Origin: Saltatorellus ferox
GTDB taxonomy: Bacteria > Planctomycetota > UBA1135 > GCA-002686595
Length of the DNA: 64,000 nucleotides
Reading direction: 5' to 3'
Assembly (NCBI GenBank): GCA_007751475.1
Contig: CP036434.1
Location: 6,763,524-6,827,523 of the forward strand
The notes below the pieces were generated by a model. That model worked only from the letters and a program-made list of their open reading frames with translations, ran no database searches and was not told the origin of the DNA. Position numbers and translations under genes: made by a program. Numbering within the stretch: position 1 is the stretch's first letter; each line of letters begins with the position of its first letter. Shown here piece after piece: positions 1-8,843 of the stretch.

Positions 1-818
1 CAAGCGCGTCGCGTCTCGTGTCGGCGAGCTCGAGCTGCGCATCCCGCAGGTTCGGGAAGCCGCCGAGGGCGGAGAGCGCTTCTATCCGAACGCCCTCGAG
101 CGAGGAGAACGTGGCGAGAGGGCTCTCAAGCTCGCGATCGCAGAGATGTACGTTGGCGGCGTCTCGACACGCCGTGTTCAGAGGGTCACCGAGGAGCTCT
201 GCGGGCTCAAGATCACGTCTCCTCAAGTCTCACGCGCGACTCAGCTCCTCGACGAAGAGATCTCCTCGTGGAGGAGTCGTCCCATCGGCGCCTGTCCCTA
301 CCTCGTGCTCGATACACGCTACAAGAAGGTAAGAATCGGCGGCTCCGTGGTCACGGCGGCTGTTCTCGTCGCCATGGCGGTACGAGAGGACGGGAAGCGA
401 ACGATGCCATTGCCACATGCAGCGCAACGCGCAGCCCTACCTCTCCAAGATCGTCATGAAGAAGGACGTGGCGGAGGACCTCCGCTCCATCTTCAACGCG
501 CCGACGATGGCCGAAGCCGAGCAGATCATCAAGACGATCGTGGTCAAGTACCAGGACTCGGAGCCCAGGGTCGCCGCGTGGATCGAAGAGAACATCCACG
601 AGGGACTCGCTGTCCTCCAATTTCCCGCCAGCCATCGTCGACGCCCCTGGACGTCGAACGCGGTCGAGAGGCTCAGCAAAGAAATCAAGAGGCGAACGCG
701 AGTCGCTGGCCTCTTCCCGTACGAAGCCGCGCTGTTGCGGCTCGTCACTGCCCTGGCGATGGAGGTCTCCGAAGATTGGGAGGCCGGCCGTCAATACCTC
801 ACCATGGAGCAAGCCTGA
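1..818 (+). pseudogene. IS256-family (mutator) transposase, broken and 5'-partial
   Basis: Frame 2 is open from the left edge to about 410 and reads as the middle of an IS256-type transposase (RVGELELRIPQ, then AEMYVGGVSTRRV, then YLVLDTRYKKV with the first catalytic Asp). It then loses frame; the C-terminal part (MQRNAQPYLSKI, SNAVERLSKEIKRRTRVAGLFP) continues in frame 3 to a TGA at 816-818. Relative to full-length family members, the segment between DTRYKKV...REDGKR and the QRNAQ motif is missing; this is where the second catalytic Asp lies. The copy is therefore both internally deleted and frameshifted and should be inactive. The 5' end lies outside the window. Confidence 0.85.
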
Positions 819-861
819 TCTTCCTCGCGGACGAAATTGCAGAAGAAGTGTTGCTCTATCA
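819..861 (+). repeat. Probable right end of the IS256-type element
   Basis: Downstream of the transposase stop, the minus-strand reading TGATAGAGCAACACTTC (ending near 859-861) resembles the GATA-type termini known for IS256 elements. Beyond it the sequence changes to a dispersed repeat. The left inverted repeat is outside the window, so neither the terminus nor a target duplication can be confirmed. Confidence 0.35.
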
Positions 862-911
862 GCGCCCTCCGATCCCGACTCTGCGTTGAAGTAACTGTCC
901 AAATGGCATCC
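861..911 (-). repeat. Remnant of CTAG element A
   Basis: About 50 bp (the core reads TCCGATCCCGACTCTGCG) match, in reverse complement, the interior of the 159-bp element at 12248-12406 with only a few differences. No terminal repeats remain. It abuts the probable end of the IS256 copy, so it looks like an element fragment interrupted by that insertion. Confidence 0.6.
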
Positions 912-938
912 AAAGCTCCGTCGAGCTCGAAGAATCGC

Positions 939-2663
939 TCAGTCGAACGTCACGCAAAGAGCGTTCGAGAAGTTCGATACGCTCGCGCCCGCGCCATTCA
1001 CATCGCGGTGCCAGAACTGCCAGTAGCGCGTCTCACCGGAGAGGACCGCGACCCCGCCTGAGGGGCTGGGGGTCATGGTGAGGTCGAGCGCTTGAGTCAC
1101 GGTGCCGGATGAGCTTGAGGTTTGCACGCTCTGCGCGTAGCGCCCCATATCGAAGCTCGCGATGCAGAGGTCCCCGGCGCTTCCGCCCGGCATCTGAACC
1201 AGATTCGCCTGGGTCGAGGTCACGAAGTAGCCCATGACGCCGGCGGGAAGCCCGCCGACGGCGAGGGTCAGCTGGTTGCTGGCCGCCATGGAGCTTCCGG
1301 TTCCGCTGATGGACGAGGCACCTTGGGTCGAGTTGGGGCGGGCCGCACAGAACGAGGAGCCAACGCCGCCCTGGATGTCGAGGACGACGAAGACGCTGCC
1401 CACGCTCGTTGAACCGGTGCTGGTGCGGAGAGTCGCGACGAAGTAGAGGCGACCGTCGTCGGTGAGGCGGAAGTCGTCCGAGCCGAAGTCGTGGAAGAAG
1501 AGGTCGTCGTCGTAGAGGCCGTTGCCGTCCAGGTCAACGGGATCTCCCTCGCGGACGAGCACGCGCTCGCCGTTGTAGACGACCACGGCGTTGCGAGACG
1601 TGTCCGCGGCGTCGGTGATGCCGCCGATCACGAAACGACCCGCCCCGTCGCACACGTTCGCGAAGAAGGAGCTGAAGCCGTAGGACTCCGTCGTGCCTTC
1701 GTGGATCGGCTGACCCTCGAGGGCAACCACGGAACCGTCGAGGACGACCCAGTCCAGGTTGTTGCCCTGGAAGCGCCCGTCGGCCATCCATGACCCCTTC
1801 GGGTGCATGTAGACCCCGAAGATTCCGCCGTCGTCTACCAGGTCCGCGGGACCACCGGGCAGCGGGTAGCCCTCCTGGATCGCGACGCTCCCGTTCACCA
1901 CGACCACGCCGTCTTCGGTAGGTACCGTCGAGAGGCTGCCCTGGACGATGTAGCGCAATCCTTCCTCACTCACGTGGAGGTCTTCGAAGTCGAAGGACTC
2001 CCAGGCGTCCGCCCGACCCGAGATCTGGCTAGCGGGAACCGACACGCCGTTCTGTGCAAACACCGTCGTCCCGGCCATCACCAGGTTGTTGTCGGCGAAG
2101 CTTCCGCTGGGGGTGCCGATCACGCCGTCCGTTTCGTACCAGACGTCGCCGCTGGCCGTGATCACCGAAGTATTCATGAACCCTGCGATCCAGCCCATAG
2201 GCGCACCCGTCACCTGAAATCCCTCGCGACTGATCACGGTGAAGCTGCCGGAGGCTTCCCCGCGCACCACGTACTCGTTCTCGCTCGCTGCCTCGTCCGT
2301 GGAGTGAGTGAAGGCGTACTGTCCGGCGTCGTTGATGTTGATCCCGCGGTCGATGGGATTCACGCGATGCAACGGATCGATGTACGCCGGGGAATCGCCC
2401 TCGCGCAGCACGACCGCGCCGTTCACGATCAGCACCTGGCTCTGGGTGGCGGGCAGGTCCGTCTCCGCGGTGATGGCCCAGTTGGCTCCGTTCGGACTGA
2501 GGGCCGGACGCGCGAACGAACTGAACTTTGCACCGGGAAGCCCGGGCACGGCGGAGAGCGGCGATGCGTCGACGTCCGTGTAGATCACCTCCAGGCGTTG
2601 GGCTGAGGGCGAGGGGGAGACGAGTCCGGGAACGAGCAGAAGAAGCGTGAACATGATAGGCAA
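939..2663 (-). CDS. Secreted repeat protein with shared C-terminal envelope domain
   Basis: 574 residues. The N-terminus is a short hydrophobic signal (FTLLLLVPGLV). The body consists of repeated units containing V.REGD/VAQEG-type motifs (EGDSPAYID, EGYPLPGG, EGQPIHEG, REGDPVDLDG), a pattern known from secreted bacterial proteins of unknown role. The last ~140 residues hold the shared domain: C near GSSFCAARPNSTQG, MPGGSAGDLC, then SGETRYWQFWHRD and SNFSNAL. The annotated start is TTG with GGAGGT 11 nt upstream; an ATG three codons downstream (2654) is the alternative. It is a distant paralog of the next two minus-strand genes. The function is unknown. Confidence 0.8.
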   Translation of the reverse strand: MPIMFTLLLLVPGLVSPSPSAQRLEVIYTDVDASPLSAVPGLPGAKFSSFARPALSPNGANWAITAETDLPATQSQVLIVNGAVVLREGDSPAYIDPLHRVNPIDRGININDAGQYAFTHSTDEAASENEYVVRGEASGSFTVISREGFQVTGAPMGWIAGFMNTSVITASGDVWYETDGVIGTPSGSFADNNLVMAGTTVFAQNGVSVPASQISGRADAWESFDFEDLHVSEEGLRYIVQGSLSTVPTEDGVVVVNGSVAIQEGYPLPGGPADLVDDGGIFGVYMHPKGSWMADGRFQGNNLDWVVLDGSVVALEGQPIHEGTTESYGFSSFFANVCDGAGRFVIGGITDAADTSRNAVVVYNGERVLVREGDPVDLDGNGLYDDDLFFHDFGSDDFRLTDDGRLYFVATLRTSTGSTSVGSVFVVLDIQGGVGSSFCAARPNSTQGASSISGTGSSMAASNQLTLAVGGLPAGVMGYFVTSTQANLVQMPGGSAGDLCIASFDMGRYAQSVQTSSSSGTVTQALDLTMTPSPSGGVAVLSGETRYWQFWHRDVNGAGASVSNFSNALCVTFD

Positions 2664-3074
2664 AGAAGAGGGCCACCTCCGATCACGGGGCAGCCACGGA
2701 TGAGGACCGCTGCACGGTCCTGAGCGTCACCGATGCTCGGCGACGGCGCCAGGGGGTGGGGGGGGGACGGCCGGGCAGGAGAATAGCAGGCGGCCCGCAG
2801 TCGGGCGGCCAACGCCGGATTCGGGCTGTCCCGATTTGAGCTATCGGACGCTCGACAAGCCTCAGAACGGGCAGAACTGAAATCGGAGCGCGCTGGTCGT
2901 GTTGAGTGAAGCGTCGACCCCGGCGGCAGGAGCGTTCCGATCAGGAAGAAGCAGGGCTGATCGCCGGCGGCCATCTGAATGGAGAGGCGGGGAATCGCGG
3001 CAGCATCACGAAGGCTGGTAATGGTCGCATCCGAAGGCCCTCATCGCCGTGACCCGCGAGCTCGCCTGCGCTAG

Positions 3075-3239
3075 TGGTTTGATCCGAAAGTTCGCGCCAT
3101 TTATTCGAGTCACATTCGCGCTGCAGCAAGGCGTCCGAACCGCAGTGCGTAGCAGTCGTTCCGCCCAAGGTTCGTCAACGCGCCATGCCAGGGCTCGAAT
3201 GGAGCTCATACATATCAAAGGGACTTCTGTTCCGAACCA
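3075..3239 (+). mobile_element. Degenerate copy of CTAG element B
   Basis: The interior (about 3124-3180, containing CAAGGCGTCCGAACCGCAG) is nearly identical to the interior of the two intact 160-bp copies at 47617-47776 and 52143-52302. The ends have diverged, but TGGTTTGATCCGAAAGTTCG on the left and a related inverted sequence on the right still resemble the element's inverted repeats. CTAG precedes the left end; the right flank reads CTCT. Confidence 0.65.
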
Positions 3240-3486
3240 CTCTCTGGACCGTTGGTCAAGAGGAGACCATCACCGCTTAGCGCGGTGTGAGTTACACGTG
3301 GCCATCAAGTCACCTGCGGCTGGCGCGTTTCGGTGCCGCGCGCGACCGTCTCTCGTCCTTCAAATCACTCTCAGCACGCACCTGCGGTTTCGACCCGCGA
3401 ACCTCAGTCCGACCAAGGATCACCTGGCATTCTCGGCTGCCAGACTCTTCTTTCACCGTGCTACTTACAGGAGGCCGCCCACAGGC

Positions 3487-3531
3487 GCGCCCCCGCGCCG
3501 TCGCTGTAGGGCGACGACGACGCGGGGGCGC
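3487..3531 (-). terminator. GC-rich hairpin downstream of the 3614-5314 gene
   Basis: Perfect 11-bp arms GCGCCCCCGCG / CGCGGGGGCGC surround a partly paired loop, 83-127 bp past the stop codon of the upstream minus-strand gene. No run of T follows, so factor-independent action is uncertain. Confidence 0.5.
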
Positions 3532-3613
3532 TTCGGGGAACCATCAACTCGTCAGCCAATCAAACTTGATCATCTGAAGCCTCGCCGCAGGGGGGTTGAC
3601 AGGTCCATCCACA

Positions 3614-5314
3614 TCACTGGAACGTCACGGTGACGCCGTTCGTGAAGTTCGACGTCACCGTGCCACCCACGGAATCCCGGAACCACGCCTGGAAGTTCCA
3701 GGTATCGCCCGGCACGACAGAGACCGCGCCGAGCGGCTGAGGGAGGCTCATCAAGTTCACCGGCACGATCAGCTCGCCCGCCGTGCCGGTGTTCGCGATA
3801 ATCCCGCTGACCGCCCGGCCGACGGCGCCCGCGAGGCAGAGGTTGCCCGCGCTACCACCCGGGTTCATCGCGAAGCCCTGGGTTCGGCTCACGATCACGA
3901 ACGAGAACGCCAGCCGCGCAAGGTCCTCGCAGCGAAGCGTCAGGTCCATGTCCGCCACGATGGTGCTACCGACGGCGCGGATGGTGCCAGCGAGACCAGA
4001 CGAGTTCACGGCTGCTGGGCCGCAGTAGCTCGTCCCGAGGTTGGGCCTCAGGTCGAAGACGTAGGCGCCGTTGAGCGTGGGGTCCGAGGGCGCGTCCGAG
4101 ATGAGCTCGGCGATCAGATAGCGACCGTTGTCGCTCAGCGCGAACGTCTTGTCCGTGGACCCGATGGTCGTGATCGTGTTCCCGTAGAGCGTGGAGACGC
4201 CTTCCCGGATCAGGGGGGTCTGGTTGAAGAAGATCGCCGTATCCTGGCTGGTGTCCGGGTCGTCCCAGTCCCCGTACCAGAGCACGTCGGCTCGCTCCGT
4301 CAGGAAGACCGGCGTCAAGGTTCCGATGGCGGTCAACGTGAAGCCGCCCGGGATGTTCGGCGCAGGAGCGCCCTCCTGGGCGATGATCGTGGTGTCGTTG
4401 ACCACGAGCACGTCGAGGACGAAAGAAGAATCGCGCCCTCCCTGGAACACGTGGTCACCGCGGTCGTTGAGGTCGACCTCGCAGCCACTGAGTGATCCGA
4501 AGACGCTACCGGACGGCGTGGTCATCGGATCGCCCTCACGCCAAAGGGGCGCCATTCCCCGGTACATCCAGCTGTCGTTCGCGGTGCTTCCGCCAGCCAC
4601 GGTGTGATCGTCGTCGACGAACCAGAGCGCGACGCCGCTGTTGTTCAGCGCCTGCCGCCCGCGCGCCAGCGAGAAGCCCATCACGGGCGTCGGGTGTCCC
4701 GGAAGGGTCGCGCCATCGATGGCGAAGAGCTCTTCGGAGACGATCGCGCCAGCTGCATCGAGGGTCAGGAGCGCAAGACAGTCCCGCGACCCTTCGACCT
4801 TCCCGCCCACCAAGAGCTGCTGGCTATCGTTTGCCCACGCCTCGTCGATGGAGTCCCAGACCGACCCCGGTGCGACCCCGGGCGCCGTCATCGGAGTCAC
4901 CCCTTCCTGGAGAAGCAAGGCGCCGTTCCAGTAGAGCAGCGAAGCCGTCCCGCCCGCAGGAAGAGTCGCGTCGAAAAGAACCATCAGGTCGCCGCTGTTC
5001 GCGAGGTGAGCCGTGTCCAAGAAGCTGAACGTCGCTCCCGCCGGTGACGGAATCCCAACGGGCGATCCCTGCTGGAACAGGACGGCACCGTTCATCAACA
5101 CCACCTCGTCCTCGGCTCCAGGCGCGTCCGTATCGAGTCGAACGAGCCAGTCCGCCTGGTTGTTGATGAAGACGTCGTCGATGCGGGTACAGGCTCCGAT
5201 CGAGCCCACCATGTCACCTTCCTGGACGAGCGTGATCTGGGCGTCCGAGGTGGTGACGAGCGACGCCAGACTGGCGATGACGATAGGACAGCGCCGAAAG
5301 GGAGATGGGTTCAT
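3614..5314 (-). CDS. Secreted repeat protein with shared C-terminal envelope domain (paralog 1)
   Basis: 566 residues from the ATG at 5314, chosen because it opens a signal peptide (MNPSPFRRCPIVIASLASL...SDAQ); the open frame extends further upstream without one. The body carries repeated LVQEGD, FQQGSPVG, LLQEGV, LWREGDP, IAQEGAPAP and LIREGV units. The final ~135 residues are the shared domain (TSYCGPAAVNSSG, NPGGSAGNLCLAGAVGRA, PGDTWNFQAWFRD, TSNFTNG). It is highly similar along its whole length to the next gene upstream and is probably a tandem duplicate. It is likely exported and envelope-associated; the role is unknown. Confidence 0.85.
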   Translation of the reverse strand: MNPSPFRRCPIVIASLASLVTTSDAQITLVQEGDMVGSIGACTRIDDVFINNQADWLVRLDTDAPGAEDEVVLMNGAVLFQQGSPVGIPSPAGATFSFLDTAHLANSGDLMVLFDATLPAGGTASLLYWNGALLLQEGVTPMTAPGVAPGSVWDSIDEAWANDSQQLLVGGKVEGSRDCLALLTLDAAGAIVSEELFAIDGATLPGHPTPVMGFSLARGRQALNNSGVALWFVDDDHTVAGGSTANDSWMYRGMAPLWREGDPMTTPSGSVFGSLSGCEVDLNDRGDHVFQGGRDSSFVLDVLVVNDTTIIAQEGAPAPNIPGGFTLTAIGTLTPVFLTERADVLWYGDWDDPDTSQDTAIFFNQTPLIREGVSTLYGNTITTIGSTDKTFALSDNGRYLIAELISDAPSDPTLNGAYVFDLRPNLGTSYCGPAAVNSSGLAGTIRAVGSTIVADMDLTLRCEDLARLAFSFVIVSRTQGFAMNPGGSAGNLCLAGAVGRAVSGIIANTGTAGELIVPVNLMSLPQPLGAVSVVPGDTWNFQAWFRDSVGGTVTSNFTNGVTVTFQ

Positions 5315-5364
5315 GGAGCGTACGGAGCCAAGGGAATGAACGGAGTGAGGAGATATGAGAAGAC

Positions 5365-5417
5365 CCCGCTGACCGGGCGCTGCTTGATCCTTCAAGCGAT
5401 GCCTGGCCAGCGGGGTC
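5365..5417 (-). terminator. Nested hairpin after the 5439-7145 gene
   Basis: Arms GACCCCGCTG and CAGCGGGGTC pair perfectly and enclose a second small stem (GCTTGA...TCAAGC). It lies 22-74 bp past the stop of the upstream minus-strand gene and just before the start of the next, so it should separate transcription of the two paralogs. Confidence 0.6.
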
Positions 5418-5438
5418 CCTACCCGAAACAGGGCGTGA

Positions 5439-7145
5439 TCAGTTGAACGTGATCGAGAGACCGTTCGTGAAGTTCGAGGTCGTCATGCCGCCCACCGCGT
5501 CGCGGTGCCAGGCCTGGAAGTTCCAGGTCTCGCCTGCGACCACGGCCACGGTGCCCATCGGCTGCGGGATCGCCGTCAAGTCGGCCACAGCGGTGATGCT
5601 GCCCGACGTGCCGGTGTTGAGGATCGAGCCACCGACGGCGCGACCGACCGCACCCGCGAGGCAGATGTTGCCTGAGCTGCCGCCGGGGTTCATCGCGAAG
5701 CCCTGGGTCTGGCTGACGATGAAGAAGCCGAACGCGAGGTTCGGAAGATCCGACGCGACGAGCGTCACGTCGTTGTCGGCGACCACGGAGCTGCCGAGAG
5801 CGATGAGGCTGCCCGAAACACCCGTGGAGTTCGGAACGGTGGTGCAGTACGAATCGCCGATGGTGGCGTCGATGTCGTAGAGGTAGACGCCGTTGAAGGT
5901 CGGGTCCGCTGCCGTGAGCGAGAAGAACTCGACGATGAGGTACTGACCGCTATCGCTGACGGCGAATCCCTTATCGGTCGCGGCGATCGTGTCGATGATG
6001 TCGCCGTTCATCGTCGTGGAGACACCTTCCTGGAAGAGCACGTCCTGGTTGATGAAGAGCGCGGTGTCGATGTCCGTATCCGGATCGTCCCAGTCGCCGT
6101 ACCAGACCACGTTGCCAGCGTCGCTGAGGAACACACCGGACGTCGAACCGATCGAGGTGAGCGTCCATGCGCCGAGCGAAGCCGGAACCGGGGTACCTTC
6201 CTCCGCGATCAGGATCGAATCGTTGACCACCACGACGTCGTGGGTGAACGACGCGTCGAGGGCGCCCTGGTAGACGTAGTCGCCGAGGTTGTTGATGTTG
6301 AACTCGCTCGACGACTGGGTGCCGTAGATGCTGCCCGCGGGAATCGTCGTCGGATCTCCCTCGCGCCAGAGGGGCGCGTTGTCGAGATAGACCCAGCTGT
6401 CGTCGGCCGTGCTGCCACCGGCGACCGTGTGGTCGTCGTCGACGAACCACATGGTGGTGCCGTTGTCGTTCAGCGCGTTGCGGTAACGCGAGAGCGAGAG
6501 ACCCTGAATCGGAACCGTGTGACCGGGAAGCGTGCTACCGTCGTCCGCCACGATGAGTTCTTCGCTGAGAACGGCGCCCGACGCGTCGAGGGTCATCTTC
6601 ACGAGGACGTCGTAGCCGTTCGACCGTCCGCCGACCATGATCTGGTTGGCGTTGTTGGGCCAGATCTCCGTGATCGACTCCCAGAGGGAACCCGCGGGGA
6701 GTCCCACGGCGTTGATGCTCGAAACGTTCTGGCGAAGGAACAGCGCGCCGTTCCGGTAGACCGCCTGCTCCGAGCCGCCTGCCACCAGGCTGGCGGAGAA
6801 GAGGTAGTAGTGGTCCCCGTTGTCACACAGATTCGCCGAGTCGAGGAAGTTGAACGTCGAGCCGCCGAGGGCCGCGAGTCCCGTCGTCGTGCCTTGCTGG
6901 AAGACGAGCGCTCCGTTCGTGACGATGCACTCGTCGAAGTTGCTGTCGCCGGCATGGTCGACGCGGATGCACCAGTCGCCGAGGCTGTTCACCGCGACGT
7001 CGTCGATGCGCGAGCAGACCTCTCCGGGGACTCCAGGGATGGGATCCCCTTCCTCGATGAGCTTGATCTGGCCGAAGGAGAAGGGGGCGAGCGCCGCCAT
7101 GCCGGTCAGTGCGGCCGCGAAGCGACGGAGTTGGCTGTGAGTCAT
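5439..7145 (-). CDS. Secreted repeat protein with shared C-terminal envelope domain (paralog 2)
   Basis: 568 residues from the ATG at 7145, the start that gives a clean signal peptide (MTHSQLRRFAAALTGMAAL...FGQ). It has the same organisation as the downstream neighbour: LIEEGDPIPG, VFQQGTTTG, LWREGDPTT, IAEEGTPVP and LFQEGVSTT units, then the C-terminal domain (DSYCTTVPNSTG, NPGGSSGNICLAGAVGRA, AGETWNFQAWHRD, TSNFTNGLSI). Long stretches, for example the VDDDHTVAGGSTADDSW region, are nearly the same in both genes, which indicates tandem duplication. The function is unknown. Confidence 0.85.
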   Translation of the reverse strand: MTHSQLRRFAAALTGMAALAPFSFGQIKLIEEGDPIPGVPGEVCSRIDDVAVNSLGDWCIRVDHAGDSNFDECIVTNGALVFQQGTTTGLAALGGSTFNFLDSANLCDNGDHYYLFSASLVAGGSEQAVYRNGALFLRQNVSSINAVGLPAGSLWESITEIWPNNANQIMVGGRSNGYDVLVKMTLDASGAVLSEELIVADDGSTLPGHTVPIQGLSLSRYRNALNDNGTTMWFVDDDHTVAGGSTADDSWVYLDNAPLWREGDPTTIPAGSIYGTQSSSEFNINNLGDYVYQGALDASFTHDVVVVNDSILIAEEGTPVPASLGAWTLTSIGSTSGVFLSDAGNVVWYGDWDDPDTDIDTALFINQDVLFQEGVSTTMNGDIIDTIAATDKGFAVSDSGQYLIVEFFSLTAADPTFNGVYLYDIDATIGDSYCTTVPNSTGVSGSLIALGSSVVADNDVTLVASDLPNLAFGFFIVSQTQGFAMNPGGSSGNICLAGAVGRAVGGSILNTGTSGSITAVADLTAIPQPMGTVAVVAGETWNFQAWHRDAVGGMTTSNFTNGLSITFN

Positions 7146-7353
7146 CGTGTTCTTGAGGTCGTGAAGGAGAGAGGCGTGGAGCTCCGCACTTCGAACGAGT
7201 GAAGGCGTGGGCAGTCCAGGCACGTTTCCAGGAAACATTACCCCTTGATCCCTGGCCACTGAAATCCCGGCGACGAAGGCAACTTCCGGAGGCGGCGCGC
7301 ATTCTTTACAGGAAACGTACCTCCATTTGAGACACGCGCGCGATATCCATCAC

Positions 7354-8565
7354 TCATTCGAAGGCGATCGAGTACCCCTGGGTGAAGTTCGACGTCGCGC
7401 CGGGGTTCGCGTCGCGGTGCCAGCACTGGAAGTTCCAGGTCTGGCCGGGCTGGGCCGCGACCACCCCGTTGGGCTGGGGCAGTGCATTCAGGTCCACCTG
7501 GATACAGAGCGCGCCGCTGGTCCCGGTGCTGCCGAGCTGAGCCAGGAATCGCCCGGTGCTGGCCCCGACGCAGAGGTTGCCCTGCCCACCCCCCGCGCCG
7601 ACGAGGTAGGCCTGCTGGGGCGAGACCACGAAGTAGCCGAACGCGTTGAGGGGAAGCTGATGTGCGCAGATCTCGAGGTCCTGGCGGCTCACCACGCTCG
7701 ATCCGATGGCCATCATCGCGCCCGGCTGACCGGTCGAGTTCGCGGCGGCCACGCAGTAGCCGCTACCGACCGAGTCGAACCCGCTCAGCGTCAGATCGCT
7801 CAGCTCCAGCATCGGCAGGTTCCGCGCGAAGAGCGATCCGCCGGTCAGCTCATCGACGCCGACGGTCGGATTCTCTGGCGTGACCACCACGCGGTTGCAG
7901 CTGTACTGGCTTCCGTTGACGTCGACCAGCAGAGGACAGAGGTACGTGTTGTACCAGTGGCCGCCGATGTAGACGACGGCGCCCAACCAGCAGCAGAGCG
8001 GGTCCGCGTCGCAGTTGGGGGTCAGCAGTGGCCCGGCGCCCGTGCCAAGGCCTCCGAGGATCCCCGTCTCGACGGTCAGCAACGTCCCGTCGAGCCAGAA
8101 CTCCATCGTGTAGCTGGTCGCACCGATCGAGGCGAAGTCCCACTCGTATTGCGCGGGACCGGCGGCGTTCTTCGAAACGTGAAGCGTCCCGATCGTCTGC
8201 CCGGCAACGCCTCCGACGACTCCGCGTGAGGTCATCACCAGTTCGGTACCGGGTGCTGGGAGCGCGCCGCTCGCGTTCCAGGGACCGAACTCCAGCTTCG
8301 CCTCCGCGGGCACGCCGGTGCCCGCTGCTGGCGGAAGGCGGAAGTCGACGCCGCTCCACTCCGAGGACCCGAGGTTCTCGAGCACGAGCGTGCCGGCAGG
8401 GGTCGCCGTCACACGGGTGTTTCCCGTGGCAGGTGCGAAGACGCTGGCCTTCCAGGGGAGGTCGGCGCTTTGGGCAAGCGCGGGTCCAAAGGAGGCGGTC
8501 GCGGAGCTCGCGGCGATCAGGAGAGCACGGGTGGAGAGGGAGAGAGTGCGATGAATCGGGGACAT
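7354..8565 (-). CDS. Secreted protein with shared C-terminal envelope domain
   Basis: 403 residues. The start at 8565 is fixed by AGGAG 9 nt upstream and by a signal peptide (MSPIHRTLSLSTRALLIAA...ALAQ); the open frame continues upstream without either. The N-terminal ~270 residues are not recognised and include a Cys-rich patch (NCDADPLCCWLGAVVY). The C-terminal ~135 residues are the shared domain (SGYCVAAANSTGQPG, GGGQGNLCVGASTGRF, PGQTWNFQCWHRD, ATSNFTQGYS). It is divergent from the haem-motif gene on the other strand, across 278 bp that should contain both promoters. Confidence 0.85.
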   Translation of the reverse strand: MSPIHRTLSLSTRALLIAASSATASFGPALAQSADLPWKASVFAPATGNTRVTATPAGTLVLENLGSSEWSGVDFRLPPAAGTGVPAEAKLEFGPWNASGALPAPGTELVMTSRGVVGGVAGQTIGTLHVSKNAAGPAQYEWDFASIGATSYTMEFWLDGTLLTVETGILGGLGTGAGPLLTPNCDADPLCCWLGAVVYIGGHWYNTYLCPLLVDVNGSQYSCNRVVVTPENPTVGVDELTGGSLFARNLPMLELSDLTLSGFDSVGSGYCVAAANSTGQPGAMMAIGSSVVSRQDLEICAHQLPLNAFGYFVVSPQQAYLVGAGGGQGNLCVGASTGRFLAQLGSTGTSGALCIQVDLNALPQPNGVVAAQPGQTWNFQCWHRDANPGATSNFTQGYSIAFE

Positions 8566-8843
8566 GGGGATCGCTCCTGGTGGTGCGGGGTGGAGTGGAG
8601 CTGGCCGAAGCGGCCGCGCGTCCGCCCCCAGATGCACCCTCCATCGCGCGGCGGACATCATTTCCGAAAAAGCCGCCTTGCTGGCGTGACCGCCGCGCCC
8701 CATGGCCAAAAAGTGCCCCTCGCTGGAGCGATGGATGTCCGCTCCGCGCCCACGAAGTCACCTGGTAGCAGGAAAGTCGGCCACGCCACCCGCGCGCGGC
8801 CGCGACGACCTCCGGCTTCCACTCTCACGCGCCCCCCATCCAC

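Larger units (their letters stand above)
2664..3613. other. Long intergenic region (950 bp)
   Basis: It separates two minus-strand paralogs. It holds a degenerate copy of CTAG element B (3075-3239) and a GC-rich hairpin near the end of the upstream gene (3487-3531). No convincing ORF is visible on either strand; the short open frames lack a signal peptide, a ribosome site or a consistent codon bias. Confidence 0.6.
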
